A stretch of DNA of 50,260 nt from Caenispirillum bisanense (GTDB lineage Bacteria; Pseudomonadota; Alphaproteobacteria; Rhodospirillales; UBA2165). Within the stretch, counting starts at the first letter, position 1, and each line of letters begins with the position of its first letter. Shown in pieces: positions 17,016 through 26,152 of this stretch. A program made the translations under genes and the position numbers. The stretch is taken from contig CAMDWJ010000029.1 in assembly GCA_945877815.1 (NCBI GenBank), forward strand, positions 1-50,260. The letters run 5' to 3'. The notes beneath the pieces were generated by a model. The model was given only the letters and a program-made list of their open reading frames with translations. It had not been told where the DNA came from and did no database searches.

Positions 17016-17109
17016 CCGTTAATGCTCCGATTCGCCCCTACCATCAACGAAAAGGCTCCAAGATGCCGGTAAGATGCAGCAGCGCAAAAAGAGACAGCGG
17101 CCAAAAACA

Positions 17110-17138
17110 TTGTCGAACCGCTTTTGCGCGAGTATGTT
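17110..17138 (+). promoter_or_regulatory. Candidate sigma-70 promoter for rne
   Basis: The 368-bp gap between the amidase and rne starts holds no gene. TTGTCG (17110-17115), a 17-bp spacer and TATGTT (17133-17138) make a plausible promoter reading into rne. It would leave a leader of about 240 nt. Long leaders are known in enterobacterial rne, where RNase E controls its own mRNA. This is a pattern match only. No strong hairpin was seen by eye in the leader. Confidence 0.35.
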
Positions 17139-17383
17139 AACGGCGTCGCCACGGCCCACGATGCACCATAGCAACCGGACCAGACGACATTATTGAAATT
17201 TCGCGCCGATGAGAGCAGCCAAAAACATGACACAACCGGTATCCATTATGGCGATCCGGTCCCTCCGTTCAGTGAACGGGGGAAGTGATTCGTTTGGCTC
17301 CATCGGCTTCGAGCAGCAATCAACCCGGCGGGCAACGCGCTCGCGACGCGGCGCGCACCCCGGGTACCGGAGTTTACCAACGC

Positions 17384-20300
17384 ATGAAACGAATGTTAAT
17401 CGACGCCAGCCACCCGGAGGAAACCCGGGTCGCGGTCCTAGACGGGAACCAACTTGAAGAATTCGACGTTGAATCTTCGTCCCGCAAGCAGCTCAAAGGC
17501 AATATCTACCTCGCCAAGGTAACCCGCGTGGAGCCGTCGCTTCAGGCGGCTTTCGTCGATTACGGCGGCAATCGCCACGGTTTCCTTGCCTTCAACGAAA
17601 TCCATCCCGACTACTATCAGATCCCGGTCGCCGATCGCGAACGGCTGATGGCCGAACAGGCCGAAGACGACGCCGAAGCCGAACGCGCCGAAGAAGCGCA
17701 GGAGCAGGCCGATGAGCGCGCCCAAGAGCGCACTGGCGAACGTGGCGAGGAACGCGCAGAGCAACAAGCCCACGATCAGGGAGACGAACATGCCCATGCC
17801 CATGGGTTTGCCCATGAGCATGAGCAAGCGCACGAGCACGAGCCTGATCATGAGCACGAACAGACATCCGGCGAAGCCATCCCCGCTGCGATGCCCCAAG
17901 GGGAAAGCGTCGAACGCGAGGTTGCGGAGGACGACGACGCCGAAGACCGGCCCGAAGGCGCGATCATCGAAAGTGTCGAGACTTATGGCCCGGCCAAACC
18001 GGTCGAGACCCTCGGCGGCGACGAAATGGACGATGCCGGCGAGCAACGCCGGCCGAGCCAGCGCGCGATGCGCCGATACAAGATCCAGGAAGTCATCAAG
18101 CGCCGCCAGGTGCTGCTGATCCAGGTGGTCAAGGAAGAACGCGGCAACAAGGGTGCCGCGCTCACCACGTACCTGTCGCTCGCCGGACGCTATTGCGTGC
18201 TGATGCCCAATACGGGCACGGGCGGCGGCATTTCGCGCAAGATCGGCCAAGGCCAGGACCGCAAACGCCTGAAGAGCATCATTTCGGATCTCGAAGTTCC
18301 GCCGGGCATGGCGATGATCGTTCGCACCGCGGGTGCGGATCGCGGCAAGGCCGAGATCAAGCGCGACTACGACTATCTGCTGCGGCTGTGGAACGACATC
18401 CGCAACCTGACGCTCGCCTCCAGCGCTCCCGCGCTTATCCATGGCGAGGCCAGTATCATCAACCGCGCGATCCGCGATCTTTATACGCGCGATATCGAGG
18501 AAGTCGTGGTCGAAGGCGACGAAGCCTATCGCATGGCCAAAGATCTCATGAAAATGCTGATCCCTAGCCACGCGAAAAAGGTGCAGGCCTACAAGGACGA
18601 CGCCAACGTTCCTCTGTTCAGCCATTACGGAATCGAAAATCAGCTCGAATCGATGAATTCGCCGACGGTGCAGCTCAAGTCCGGCGGCTATATCGTCATG
18701 AACGCGACCGAAGCCTTGGTCGCGATCGACGTGAACTCGGGCCGGGCGACGCGCGGACGCAACATCGAAGAAACCGCGCTGAAGACGAACACCGAGGCCG
18801 CCACCGAGATCGCTCGCCAGTTGCGCCTGCGCGATCTGGCCGGCCTGATCGTGATCGACTTCATCGACATGGACCATACGCGCAATCAGCAGGCCGTCGA
18901 ACGGCGCCTGAAGGAAGCGATGCGGCGCGACCGCGCGCGCATCCAGATCGGGCGCATCAGCCCGTTCGGCCTGCTCGAACTGTCGCGCCAGCGCCTACGT
19001 CCGAGCCTTGCCGAAACGGTGACCGATGTCTGCCCGCATTGCGGCGGCACCGGCATTCTGCGCTCGACCGAATCGACCGCGCTGCATGTCCTGCGCGGCA
19101 TCGAGGAAGAAGTGATGAAGCGACGCGCGCGTGAGGTCACCGTGGCCATGCCGACCGGCGTCGCGCTGTATCTGCTCAATCACAAGCGCATGCACATCAA
19201 CGATCTCGAAGCGAAATTCGACACGCGCGTGATCATCACGGCCGACGATTCGTTGATCCCGCCGAAATATACGATCGAACGCACGCAGAACATGCGCGAC
19301 GATGCCGAAGGTTCCGAAGCCGTCGAGGGGACGCGCGAGCGGCCCGAGCGCGCCCAACGGCCCGAACGCAACGAACGGCACGAACGCAACGAACGCAATG
19401 ATCGGGGCGACCGCCAAGAGCGCGGCGAGCGGTCCGAACGCAGCGATCGTCACGAACGCGGCCCGAGACCCGAGCGCGAACCGCGCGACGAACATCGCGA
19501 CGCAGCACCCCGTCCCGACGGCGGCGATGCAGCCGCCAACGAGGAAGGCGGCGCACGCCGTCGCCGTCGCCGGCGCGGACGCAGGCGCGGCAACGAAAAT
19601 CAGCCGGGCGAAGAAAGACGCGTGGCAAATGGCGCAGGCGCCCCTGAGGGCGAGGAACGGCGTATCACAAATGTCGGCGCGCCACGTGCGTTCGACCAGG
19701 ACCGCGGCTTCGAAGATGACGACAATGCGTCGAGACATGTCGAAGTGAGCGGCGGCGCGCGCGAGGCGACCGACATCGGCGTTGCGGGCGATTCAGACGA
19801 CGACGACGGCATGCCAATATTGCCGGGCGCCCCGGCCGGCGATCCGGCCAGACGCCGACGGGGACGGCGCGGCGGACGCGGACGCAACCGCGGCCGGCGC
19901 GAGGATGGCGAACAGCCGCGCAACGAAGGGCCCCGGATCGCGGGCGAGTCGCAACTCGACGCCGATAGCGGCGAGACCGATGCCGATGCGGAAACGGCCG
20001 GAGAAACGACGCTTCCCGGCGCTGCGGGCGAAGGCGGACGGCGGCGACGCCGGGTTCGCCGTCGCCACGGCCCGCGCGATAGCGAGCCAGGCCAGCCCGA
20101 AACCGGTCTGCCGGCGGCCGCAAGCGTTGTCGCTGCAGCACCGACCTTATGGGCTGCAAGCGAAAGCACATTCGAACCAGCCGAGCCGCACGAAGCCCAG
20201 TCCGCTTCGGCCCAGACGTATCAAGAGCCTGCCGCGCCGGCCTATCAGTCGGCCTACGAGCCGGCCGAGCCGGCGCCTCAGCCCATGCCGCAGGTCGCCC

Positions 20301-20395
20301 CGGTCACCGCCCCCCCCGTCGCCCCGCCACAAGTCGCAGAGGAAGCGCCCGCGGGCCCGCCTCGGCGCGGCTGGTGGCAGAAGCTGATGGAATAA
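17384..20395 (+). CDS. rne: Ribonuclease E with large acidic, His-rich insert near the S1 domain
   Basis: 1003 residues, the endonuclease of the RNA degradosome. The start MKRMLIDASHPEETRVAVLD matches alphaproteobacterial RNase E starts; a GTG at 17285 in the same frame is rejected because its 33 extra codons look random. Order: S1 domain beginning; an insert from about residue 87, rich in Glu/Ala/Arg and then in His (AHAHGFAHEHEQAHEHE); the rest of S1; then DNase I-like catalysis with Asp449 (VAIDVNSG) and Asp492 (IVIDFIDMD), and the Zn-link CPHCGG (C550, C553). All four residues are shifted by exactly 146 from the E. coli numbers 303, 346, 404 and 407. The C-terminal 400 residues are disordered and Arg/Glu/Asn-rich, with RRRRRRGRRRG-type RNA-binding patches, ending GWWQKLME. 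Confidence 0.95.
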   Translation: MKRMLIDASHPEETRVAVLDGNQLEEFDVESSSRKQLKGNIYLAKVTRVEPSLQAAFVDYGGNRHGFLAFNEIHPDYYQIPVADRERLMAEQAEDDAEAERAEEAQEQADERAQERTGERGEERAEQQAHDQGDEHAHAHGFAHEHEQAHEHEPDHEHEQTSGEAIPAAMPQGESVEREVAEDDDAEDRPEGAIIESVETYGPAKPVETLGGDEMDDAGEQRRPSQRAMRRYKIQEVIKRRQVLLIQVVKEERGNKGAALTTYLSLAGRYCVLMPNTGTGGGISRKIGQGQDRKRLKSIISDLEVPPGMAMIVRTAGADRGKAEIKRDYDYLLRLWNDIRNLTLASSAPALIHGEASIINRAIRDLYTRDIEEVVVEGDEAYRMAKDLMKMLIPSHAKKVQAYKDDANVPLFSHYGIENQLESMNSPTVQLKSGGYIVMNATEALVAIDVNSGRATRGRNIEETALKTNTEAATEIARQLRLRDLAGLIVIDFIDMDHTRNQQAVERRLKEAMRRDRARIQIGRISPFGLLELSRQRLRPSLAETVTDVCPHCGGTGILRSTESTALHVLRGIEEEVMKRRAREVTVAMPTGVALYLLNHKRMHINDLEAKFDTRVIITADDSLIPPKYTIERTQNMRDDAEGSEAVEGTRERPERAQRPERNERHERNERNDRGDRQERGERSERSDRHERGPRPEREPRDEHRDAAPRPDGGDAAANEEGGARRRRRRRGRRRGNENQPGEERRVANGAGAPEGEERRITNVGAPRAFDQDRGFEDDDNASRHVEVSGGAREATDIGVAGDSDDDDGMPILPGAPAGDPARRRRGRRGGRGRNRGRREDGEQPRNEGPRIAGESQLDADSGETDADAETAGETTLPGAAGEGGRRRRRVRRRHGPRDSEPGQPETGLPAAASVVAAAPTLWAASESTFEPAEPHEAQSASAQTYQEPAAPAYQSAYEPAEPAPQPMPQVAPVTAPPVAPPQVAEEAPAGPPRRGWWQKLME

Positions 20396-20414
20396 GCGGA
20401 AAACCCGCCCGAGA

Positions 20415-21560
20415 CTATTTGAGCCAGTTCTTCAGTCGCCGCGCGGCCTCGGCCGTGTCGGCGTTTGAACCGGCATAGCAAAAACGCACGAACCTATGCC
20501 CGAGCCGGATGTCGAAATCGACGCCCGGCGTCGCGGCGACGCCGGTCTCCTCCAACATGCGCCGACAGAATTCGGTGCTGTCGTTGGTCAGATGGCCAAC
20601 ATCGGCATAAATATAAAAGGCGCCGTCCGGCGGTGCGATCTGGCGGAAGCCGGCGCGCGGCAATTCCTCGAGCAGCAATGCCCGGTTCCCCGCATAGGAC
20701 GCGACATTGGCGTCGAGTTCCACGATACAATCGAACACTGCGAGTGCGGCCAATTGCGACAGCGTCGGCGGTGCCACGAAGAAATTCTGCGCCAAGCACT
20801 CGGCCGAACGCACGAGATCCGGCGGCAGCACCATCCAGCCGAGGCGCCAGCCGGTCATGGAGAAATATTTCGAGAAGCTGTTCACGACGATCATGTCCGA
20901 GCCAAACGCCAGCGCGGTCGTGGCCGGCGCATCGTACGTGATGCCATGATAAATCTCGTCCGAGATCAGGCGGATGCCGCGCAACGCGCACCCCTCGACC
21001 AACGCCCTCATCGCGGCGGCGTCGAGCATGCTTCCTGTCGGATTCGACGGACTCGCGACGACCAGGCCGTCGAGGGGGCCGGCGGCATCGAGCAAGGCCA
21101 AGGTCGGTTGGAAGCGCGTGGCTCCATCCACCGCGATCTCGGCGATTTCAATGCCGAGCGGCGTGAGGATGTTTTTATAGGCGGGATAGCTCGGACACGT
21201 GAGTGCCACCCGATCGCCGGCATCGAATGCCGACAGAAAGGTCAGCAAGAAGGCACAGGACGATCCCGTGGTGATCGCGATGCGCGCAGGATCGACCGAC
21301 AGTCCGTAGCGGGCACGATAGTGTTGCGCGATCTTTTCGCGTAGCGCCGGCAACCCCAGCGCCTCGGTATATCCGAGCTTGTCCGATCGCAGCGCCGCCT
21401 CGGCGGCGCGAATGACGCGTTCGGGCGCTCCCGTGGAAGGCTGCCCAACCTCGAGATGCAGAACGTCCGCCCCCGCCGCCGCGCGTTCGTTGGCGGCCCT
21501 CATCACGTCCATCACGATAAACGGCGGGATGGCGCCTCGGCGCGCGATCTTCAGAACCAT
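20415..21560 (-). CDS. Class I/II PLP-dependent aminotransferase
   Basis: A 381-residue fold-type I aminotransferase. Lys231 in NSFSKYFSMTGWRLGW forms the Schiff base with pyridoxal phosphate. SPSNPTGSM and SDEIYHGITYD carry the conserved Asn, Asp and Tyr that hold the cofactor, and RFCYAGS near the C-terminus carries the Arg that binds the substrate carboxylate. Closest in style to aspartate or branched/aromatic aminotransferases; the amino-acid substrate cannot be told from sequence. It is convergent with rne (19 bp apart) and lies 10 bp downstream of the GGT-like gene on the same strand, so the two are probably co-transcribed. Confidence 0.88.
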   Translation of the reverse strand: MVLKIARRGAIPPFIVMDVMRAANERAAAGADVLHLEVGQPSTGAPERVIRAAEAALRSDKLGYTEALGLPALREKIAQHYRARYGLSVDPARIAITTGSSCAFLLTFLSAFDAGDRVALTCPSYPAYKNILTPLGIEIAEIAVDGATRFQPTLALLDAAGPLDGLVVASPSNPTGSMLDAAAMRALVEGCALRGIRLISDEIYHGITYDAPATTALAFGSDMIVVNSFSKYFSMTGWRLGWMVLPPDLVRSAECLAQNFFVAPPTLSQLAALAVFDCIVELDANVASYAGNRALLLEELPRAGFRQIAPPDGAFYIYADVGHLTNDSTEFCRRMLEETGVAATPGVDFDIRLGHRFVRFCYAGSNADTAEAARRLKNWLK

Positions 21561-21570
21561 GTCACGAATC

Positions 21571-23217
21571 CTATTCGCTGATGGTCAGCGCGATCCCATG
21601 TCCGCGCGGATCGGATACAGCCGTACATGCGCCGGGATTGCGCGGCATGCCGTCGGTGCACGAAATGGCGTTGACGAGCCCGAGCGTCGGCGTCGCGGCA
21701 ACCGAATGCCCGCGATTGGTGAGCTGCAGGACATCGTCACGCGACACTTCTGGTTCGTGATAGGTGATGTCCGGCGCCCCGCCATGATGCACGCGCGGCG
21801 CGCGGATCGCCGCATCGAGCGGCTGGTCCGCAATGAGGGTACGCGCGACGACATTCATCAGCGCGGTGGGGGCCGCGACGCCACCCGACGCCCCTGCGGC
21901 GAAGAAAAATTGCTTGCTCGATTCGTTCATGGCAAGCATCGGCCCCAACGAAACCGGCCCACGTCCTTGCGCATTGGGTAGCGCGGACATCAGGATGCCG
22001 GTGCCGCGCGCCATGCGCCCGGTTCCGAAACTATTGTTCATCGTCAGAGCGCACGAGACCGCAGAGCCGGTGCGGTCGACGATCGAGAAGCTGGTTGCCG
22101 CCGGATTTTCGGGGCGTGCTGTCGGAACCGGCGATAAATTGGCTGACGCCGTATGGCGCTGGCGATCGAAGGAACGCGTCAATCTATCGATGGTCGGCGA
22201 AGAAACCAGCGCGCTCAAGGAATCGGCGGAGCTGTAATCCTCGCGCATCCAGCGCCCTCGATCGGCATAAGCACGCATACCGGTTTCGGCCAAGGCGTGC
22301 AGCCGATCGGCCGAAGCGCCGCTGAACCTGCCACCGTCGTCGAGCATGGCAAACATTTGCGCCTCGACCCCGCCGGCCGCTGCTGGGGGCGGGGCAAAAT
22401 GGGCGACGCGGAAACCGAACTTCACCTGAACGGTCGGCCGCCATTCGACCCGATAGGCTTCCAGATCGCTGACCTCGAGCGATCCCCCCGCTGCCTTTGC
22501 GGCCGCCGCCAATTCGCGCGCCATGACACCGCGGTAGAAATCGGGCGCGCCGCCAGTGCGGATCGCCGCCATAACTCGCGCGAGATCGGATTGAACGAAG
22601 TTAGCTCCCTCGCCGACCGGGCGCCCGGTCTTGTCCGCGAAGACGCGCCGGCTTTCCGGATCTTCGAGCAGCGGCGCCACCACGGGGCCTAGATCGGCTA
22701 TGAACGTTCGCGACGCCAGCGCCCCGAATTGAGCCTGGCGCTCGCCGGGCGTCACCAGTTGCGACCAACTGAGTTTCCCGTATCGTGTATGCAGCACCCA
22801 AAAGCCGAGGGGACTTCCGGGTACCGCGCTCGGCCGATCCGCGCTCGCCGGGACGTTCGCGGGCGCACGCGCTATGAAATCGAGCGCTTCGGCCTTCCCC
22901 GTGACCGCGTCGAAAACCACGCACGTCCCACCGCTGCCGAGGCTTGCCGAAGACGGCGAAACGACCGCCAGGGTGAAAAACATCGCGACTGCGGCGTCGG
23001 CAGCCGTCCCCCCCTGCGCCAATGCATTGCGCGCCTCGACTACGGCGCGCGGTTCGTCCCCGACCACGGCGCCGGCGAAACGTTTGATCACGGTTTCCCT
23101 AGGCTGCGGGATTTCGCCCGATGGCGAGCCGCAAGCCGCCAGGGGCAGCAGCAGTCCTAGAACGCCCAAAGCCCCAACCCGCGCACAGATTTGACGTATT
23201 TGACCTATGTGCCTCAC
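21571..23217 (-). CDS. Gamma-glutamyltransferase-like lipoprotein lacking the catalytic Thr
   Basis: 548 residues from GTG at 23217, chosen because it places a lipoprotein signal (RVGALGVLGLLLPLAAC, lipobox LAAC) at the N-terminus and has AAGGTAGG upstream; the longer frame to 23379 would overlap the divergent gene. The family match is clear over the full length: NALAQGGTAADAAVAM, SASLGSGGT, then SIVDRTGSAVS, SFGTGRMARGTGIL, and RAPRVHH. Canonical GGT self-cleaves before a Thr in TTHYSVVD, and that Thr becomes the nucleophile. Here the segment reads AATSFSIVD, with Ala374 at that position. The substrate-binding DFRExAP is DFIARAP, and LSSMSP is VSLGPM. Autoprocessing and transferase activity are therefore unlikely. 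Probably an outer-membrane or periplasmic lipoprotein with another role. Confidence 0.82.
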   Translation of the reverse strand: MRHIGQIRQICARVGALGVLGLLLPLAACGSPSGEIPQPRETVIKRFAGAVVGDEPRAVVEARNALAQGGTAADAAVAMFFTLAVVSPSSASLGSGGTCVVFDAVTGKAEALDFIARAPANVPASADRPSAVPGSPLGFWVLHTRYGKLSWSQLVTPGERQAQFGALASRTFIADLGPVVAPLLEDPESRRVFADKTGRPVGEGANFVQSDLARVMAAIRTGGAPDFYRGVMARELAAAAKAAGGSLEVSDLEAYRVEWRPTVQVKFGFRVAHFAPPPAAAGGVEAQMFAMLDDGGRFSGASADRLHALAETGMRAYADRGRWMREDYSSADSLSALVSSPTIDRLTRSFDRQRHTASANLSPVPTARPENPAATSFSIVDRTGSAVSCALTMNNSFGTGRMARGTGILMSALPNAQGRGPVSLGPMLAMNESSKQFFFAAGASGGVAAPTALMNVVARTLIADQPLDAAIRAPRVHHGGAPDITYHEPEVSRDDVLQLTNRGHSVAATPTLGLVNAISCTDGMPRNPGACTAVSDPRGHGIALTISE

Positions 23218-23257
23218 GAACCTACCTTGGGTACCTTGTGGGAAGGGCGTTTGTTGA

Positions 23258-24619
23258 ATGTCGAAACGCGTCGGTCTATTGATTTCGTGTGCCTTATTCT
23301 TTGGCGCGATATTGTCGCCGGCGTCGGCGCAAGCCCAAAGGATGTCCTTAATACGGGACGCCGAAATAGAAAACACCATTCGCGCCTACTCAACCCCCTT
23401 GTGGCAGGTTGCTGGGCTCACGCCCGACTCGATCAGCATTCATCTGGTCAACGACGACAGTCTGAACGCCTTCGTCGCCGGTGGCCAGAAATTGTTCCTC
23501 CATACCGGTCTTATCATTCGCAGCGAGAATGCCTCCCAGTTGATCGGCGTAATCGCGCATGAAAGCGGCCATATCGCGGGCGGCCATCTTAGCCGCACCG
23601 GGGATGCAATCGACACGGCCATGACCTCGTCCACCATCATCGGCCTGCTGCTTGGCGGAGCAGCAGCCTTGTCGGGCCGCGGCGATCTCGGCGCCGCTGT
23701 CCTGCAAGGATCGCAACAGGCGGGCTTGCGATCGTTTCTGTCCTTCAGCCGGGGCCAGGAATCGGCTGCCGACACCGCGGCCATGCGTTATCTCGAGGGC
23801 ACGGGACAATCGGCCAAGGGGTTCGCCGAATTCTTCGATATTCTCGGCGAGCAGGAATTGTTGAGCGTGTCCCAGCAACAGCCCTATGCCCAAACCCATC
23901 CGCTCAGTCGCGACCGTGTCGAGGCGGTCCGAGCCTTCATCGCGAAATCGGCCAACTCCAATAAACCCTCCAAACCCGAATTCGAGATCATGCATGCGCG
24001 CATGAAGGCGAAACTGATCGGCTTCATGAAACCGCTTCAGACAACGTTGCGGGCCTATCCCGAAACCGACCTGTCCCTGCCCGCCCGCTATGCCCGCTCG
24101 ATCGCCTACTACCGGGTTGCCAACTTGGCGAAAGCCACCGCGTTGGTCGACGAATTGATCGCCGAAGCGCCCAACGATCCTTACTTCCATGAATTGAAAG
24201 GACAGATGCTGTTCGAAAACGGGCGCGGCGCGGAAGCCTTGCCGGCCTACGAGCGCGCGGTGGCACTCGCGCCGGATGCCCCCTTGCTGCTCGTCGGACT
24301 CGCGCACGCCCAGATCGAACGCGGCGATCCGTCCCTGCGTATGAAGGCAATCGACAATTTGCAGTTCGCGCTCACCCGCGAACCCAACGAGCCGTCCTCA
24401 TGGCGCCATCTGGCGACGGCTTACGGGCAGAACGGACAGATGGGGGAAAGCTCTCACGCGCTGGCCGAGGAGGCGCTGTTGCAGCGCAAGTACACCGATG
24501 CGATCGGTCTTGGCCGACGCGCGCAAGGCATCCTACCCAAGGGATCGCCGAAATGGCTGCGCGCGTCCGATATCGTCGCGTTGGCCGAAGAAGGCCTGAA
24601 AAAACAGAAGAATAGATAA
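23258..24619 (+). CDS. M48 metalloprotease with TPR domain (BepA/YfgC type)
   Basis: 453 residues with a signal peptide (GLLISCALFFGAILSPASAQA). The M48 zinc protease domain has His101-Glu102-His105 in AHESGHIAGGH and the third ligand Glu168 in GQESAADTAAM. The C-terminal 200 residues form TPR-like helical repeats (ARYARSIAYYRVANLAKA, AEALPAYERAVALAPDA). BepA-type proteins work in the periplasm on outer-membrane protein and LPS-transporter assembly, degrading or helping misassembled LptD; this role is inferred. The next gene starts inside its stop codon (TAATG), so the two are translationally coupled. Confidence 0.9.
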   Translation: MSKRVGLLISCALFFGAILSPASAQAQRMSLIRDAEIENTIRAYSTPLWQVAGLTPDSISIHLVNDDSLNAFVAGGQKLFLHTGLIIRSENASQLIGVIAHESGHIAGGHLSRTGDAIDTAMTSSTIIGLLLGGAAALSGRGDLGAAVLQGSQQAGLRSFLSFSRGQESAADTAAMRYLEGTGQSAKGFAEFFDILGEQELLSVSQQQPYAQTHPLSRDRVEAVRAFIAKSANSNKPSKPEFEIMHARMKAKLIGFMKPLQTTLRAYPETDLSLPARYARSIAYYRVANLAKATALVDELIAEAPNDPYFHELKGQMLFENGRGAEALPAYERAVALAPDAPLLLVGLAHAQIERGDPSLRMKAIDNLQFALTREPNEPSSWRHLATAYGQNGQMGESSHALAEEALLQRKYTDAIGLGRRAQGILPKGSPKWLRASDIVALAEEGLKKQKNR

Positions 24620-25338
24620 TGATGCGTCGTTTCGGTCGTGGCTTCGTGCTGGCCGGTCTGCTGTGCGTCCATTTAGGGGGATGCGTGGTGCCGCAAGCCG
24701 AAGTCGGCCCTGAAGGGACATTAGAGGTGTTCGGACCCATGGCCCTGGCGCCGGGTCCGACACTTCCGGACGATTGGGTTCTAGAATCGGACGCTGCCCG
24801 CGCGACGGGCCGCAACATCGCGGTCAGCGGCGGAGACGGTAGCGCCACCTTGACCCTAACGACCGGCGCCAGCCGCTTCGTGCTCGCCCGTCGGGTTAAA
24901 GCGACTTTGCTGGCAAGTCCCTATATCGGATGGTCCTGGCAGATGACGCCCGCGTCCGGCCGCGAAGCCGATATCCGTTTGCTCATTGGCTTCCATGGCG
25001 GCAATCCCGAAAGCCGCAGTTGGGGAAGCGAACCGTTCGCCCATCTCGGAACGAACCTGCCGCCATTCGACCGCGCTATCGCCATCATGTGGGGCAGTAG
25101 CGCGCTCGAACGCGGCTCACTCTCCACTGGCGCGTCGATACCGGAATATATCGCGCGCGGCGGCCCCGAACATGCCGGCCAATGGTGGAGCGACAACCTG
25201 GATCTCGCCGCTCTTTACCGCAAAGCCTGGCCGAACGACCGCATCGAACGCGCCCGGATCATGTTCGTCGGATTCGCGGTCGGGGAAAATACGGCAGCCG
25301 TCCAGGCGAATTTCGGAGATATCGTTCTGTATCGCTAG
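24619..25338 (+). CDS. DUF3047 lipoprotein
   Basis: 239 residues. The N-terminus (FVLAGLLCVHLGGC) is a lipoprotein signal with lipobox LGGC, so the mature protein is probably membrane-anchored in the periplasm. The body matches DUF3047: LPDDWVLESDAAR, then YIGWSWQMTP, ADIRLLIGFHGG, AIAIMWGSS, and a C-terminal ARIMFVGFAVGENTAAVQ. The function of the family is unknown; the predicted fold is beta-rich, like carbohydrate-binding jelly rolls (inference). The start overlaps the stop of the M48 protease gene by 1 nt. Confidence 0.78.
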   Translation: MMRRFGRGFVLAGLLCVHLGGCVVPQAEVGPEGTLEVFGPMALAPGPTLPDDWVLESDAARATGRNIAVSGGDGSATLTLTTGASRFVLARRVKATLLASPYIGWSWQMTPASGREADIRLLIGFHGGNPESRSWGSEPFAHLGTNLPPFDRAIAIMWGSSALERGSLSTGASIPEYIARGGPEHAGQWWSDNLDLAALYRKAWPNDRIERARIMFVGFAVGENTAAVQANFGDIVLYR

Positions 25339-25407
25339 GCGCATCGCGGTTGTCCGCAAGGCTCCGCTCCGCCATCATGGCCGCGCCCAGTCCTAGAAAG
25401 TTCCGTC

Positions 25408-26151
25408 ATGCCTCTGATAGCCTTCATCTTGCTGTTCCTCGCAATCGCGGCTGCACCCGCGCCGACAAATGCGCAAACCTTGAGCGAACCGCAGAAAAAA
25501 GAAATCGAGACGCTGATCGGTGCATACCTGCGTGCCCATCCGGAAGTGATTCTGGAATCGGTCCGTGCGATGCAGGAACGCGAACAGGCGATGCAACTGC
25601 AGCGCCAGCGTGACGGTCTGGTGTCGCGGCGCGGCGAGATCGAAAACGATCCGGCGTCTCCCGTCGTCGGGAATCCGCAAGGCGATATCACCGTTGTTGA
25701 ATTCTTCGATTACCGCTGCGGCTATTGCAAAGCCGTGCTTCCGACCATGCTGCGCCTTTTGAAGGACGATCCGAAGATCCGCTACGTCATGAAGGATTTG
25801 CCGATTCTGAGCCCCGAATCGCGGATCGCGGCGAAACTGACGCTGGCGGTTTGGAAATCGGAGCCGAAACGTTACTTGGATCTTCACAGCAGACTGATGG
25901 AGGCGCGCGGTGATCTGACTGAGACACGCATCTACGATATCGCCAAAGCCGTCGGAGTCGACGTCGTGCGCGCGAAGCGCGAGATGAACACCGCCGAGAT
26001 CGAAGAAATGCTAATGGCGAATATGAACCTTGCCCAAGCGCTCGGCATCAGCGGCACGCCGGGTTTCGTGATCGGAAACCATCTTGTCCCCGGCGCCATC
26101 GATTATGACGCGCTAAAGGAGTTGGTCAGCCAGGCACGTCGCGGATTGTGA
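25408..26151 (+). CDS. DsbA-family thiol:disulfide oxidoreductase (ScsC-like)
   Basis: 247 residues with a signal peptide (AFILLFLAIAAAPAPTNAQ). A helical N-terminal segment (about 25-75, EIETLIGAYLRAHPEVILE) resembles the oligomerisation arm of ScsC/DsbA-like proteins. The thioredoxin fold follows, with Cys104-Gly-Tyr-Cys107 in FFDYRCGYCKAVLP and the cis-Pro loop SGTPGFVIGN. It probably isomerises or oxidises disulfides in the periplasm. It follows the DUF3047 gene by 69 bp on the same strand and ends 1 bp from the stop of the convergent PDZ gene. Confidence 0.9.
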   Translation: MPLIAFILLFLAIAAAPAPTNAQTLSEPQKKEIETLIGAYLRAHPEVILESVRAMQEREQAMQLQRQRDGLVSRRGEIENDPASPVVGNPQGDITVVEFFDYRCGYCKAVLPTMLRLLKDDPKIRYVMKDLPILSPESRIAAKLTLAVWKSEPKRYLDLHSRLMEARGDLTETRIYDIAKAVGVDVVRAKREMNTAEIEEMLMANMNLAQALGISGTPGFVIGNHLVPGAIDYDALKELVSQARRGL

Positions 26152-26152
26152 T

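Noticed and set aside
17438-18877. A 479-codon minus-strand ORF over rne
   Set aside because: Antisense to the conserved RNase E catalytic region; no domain or ribosome site.
23218-23379. Longer N-terminus for the GGT-like protein
   Set aside because: It would overlap the divergent M48 gene and bury the lipoprotein signal 70 residues into the protein.
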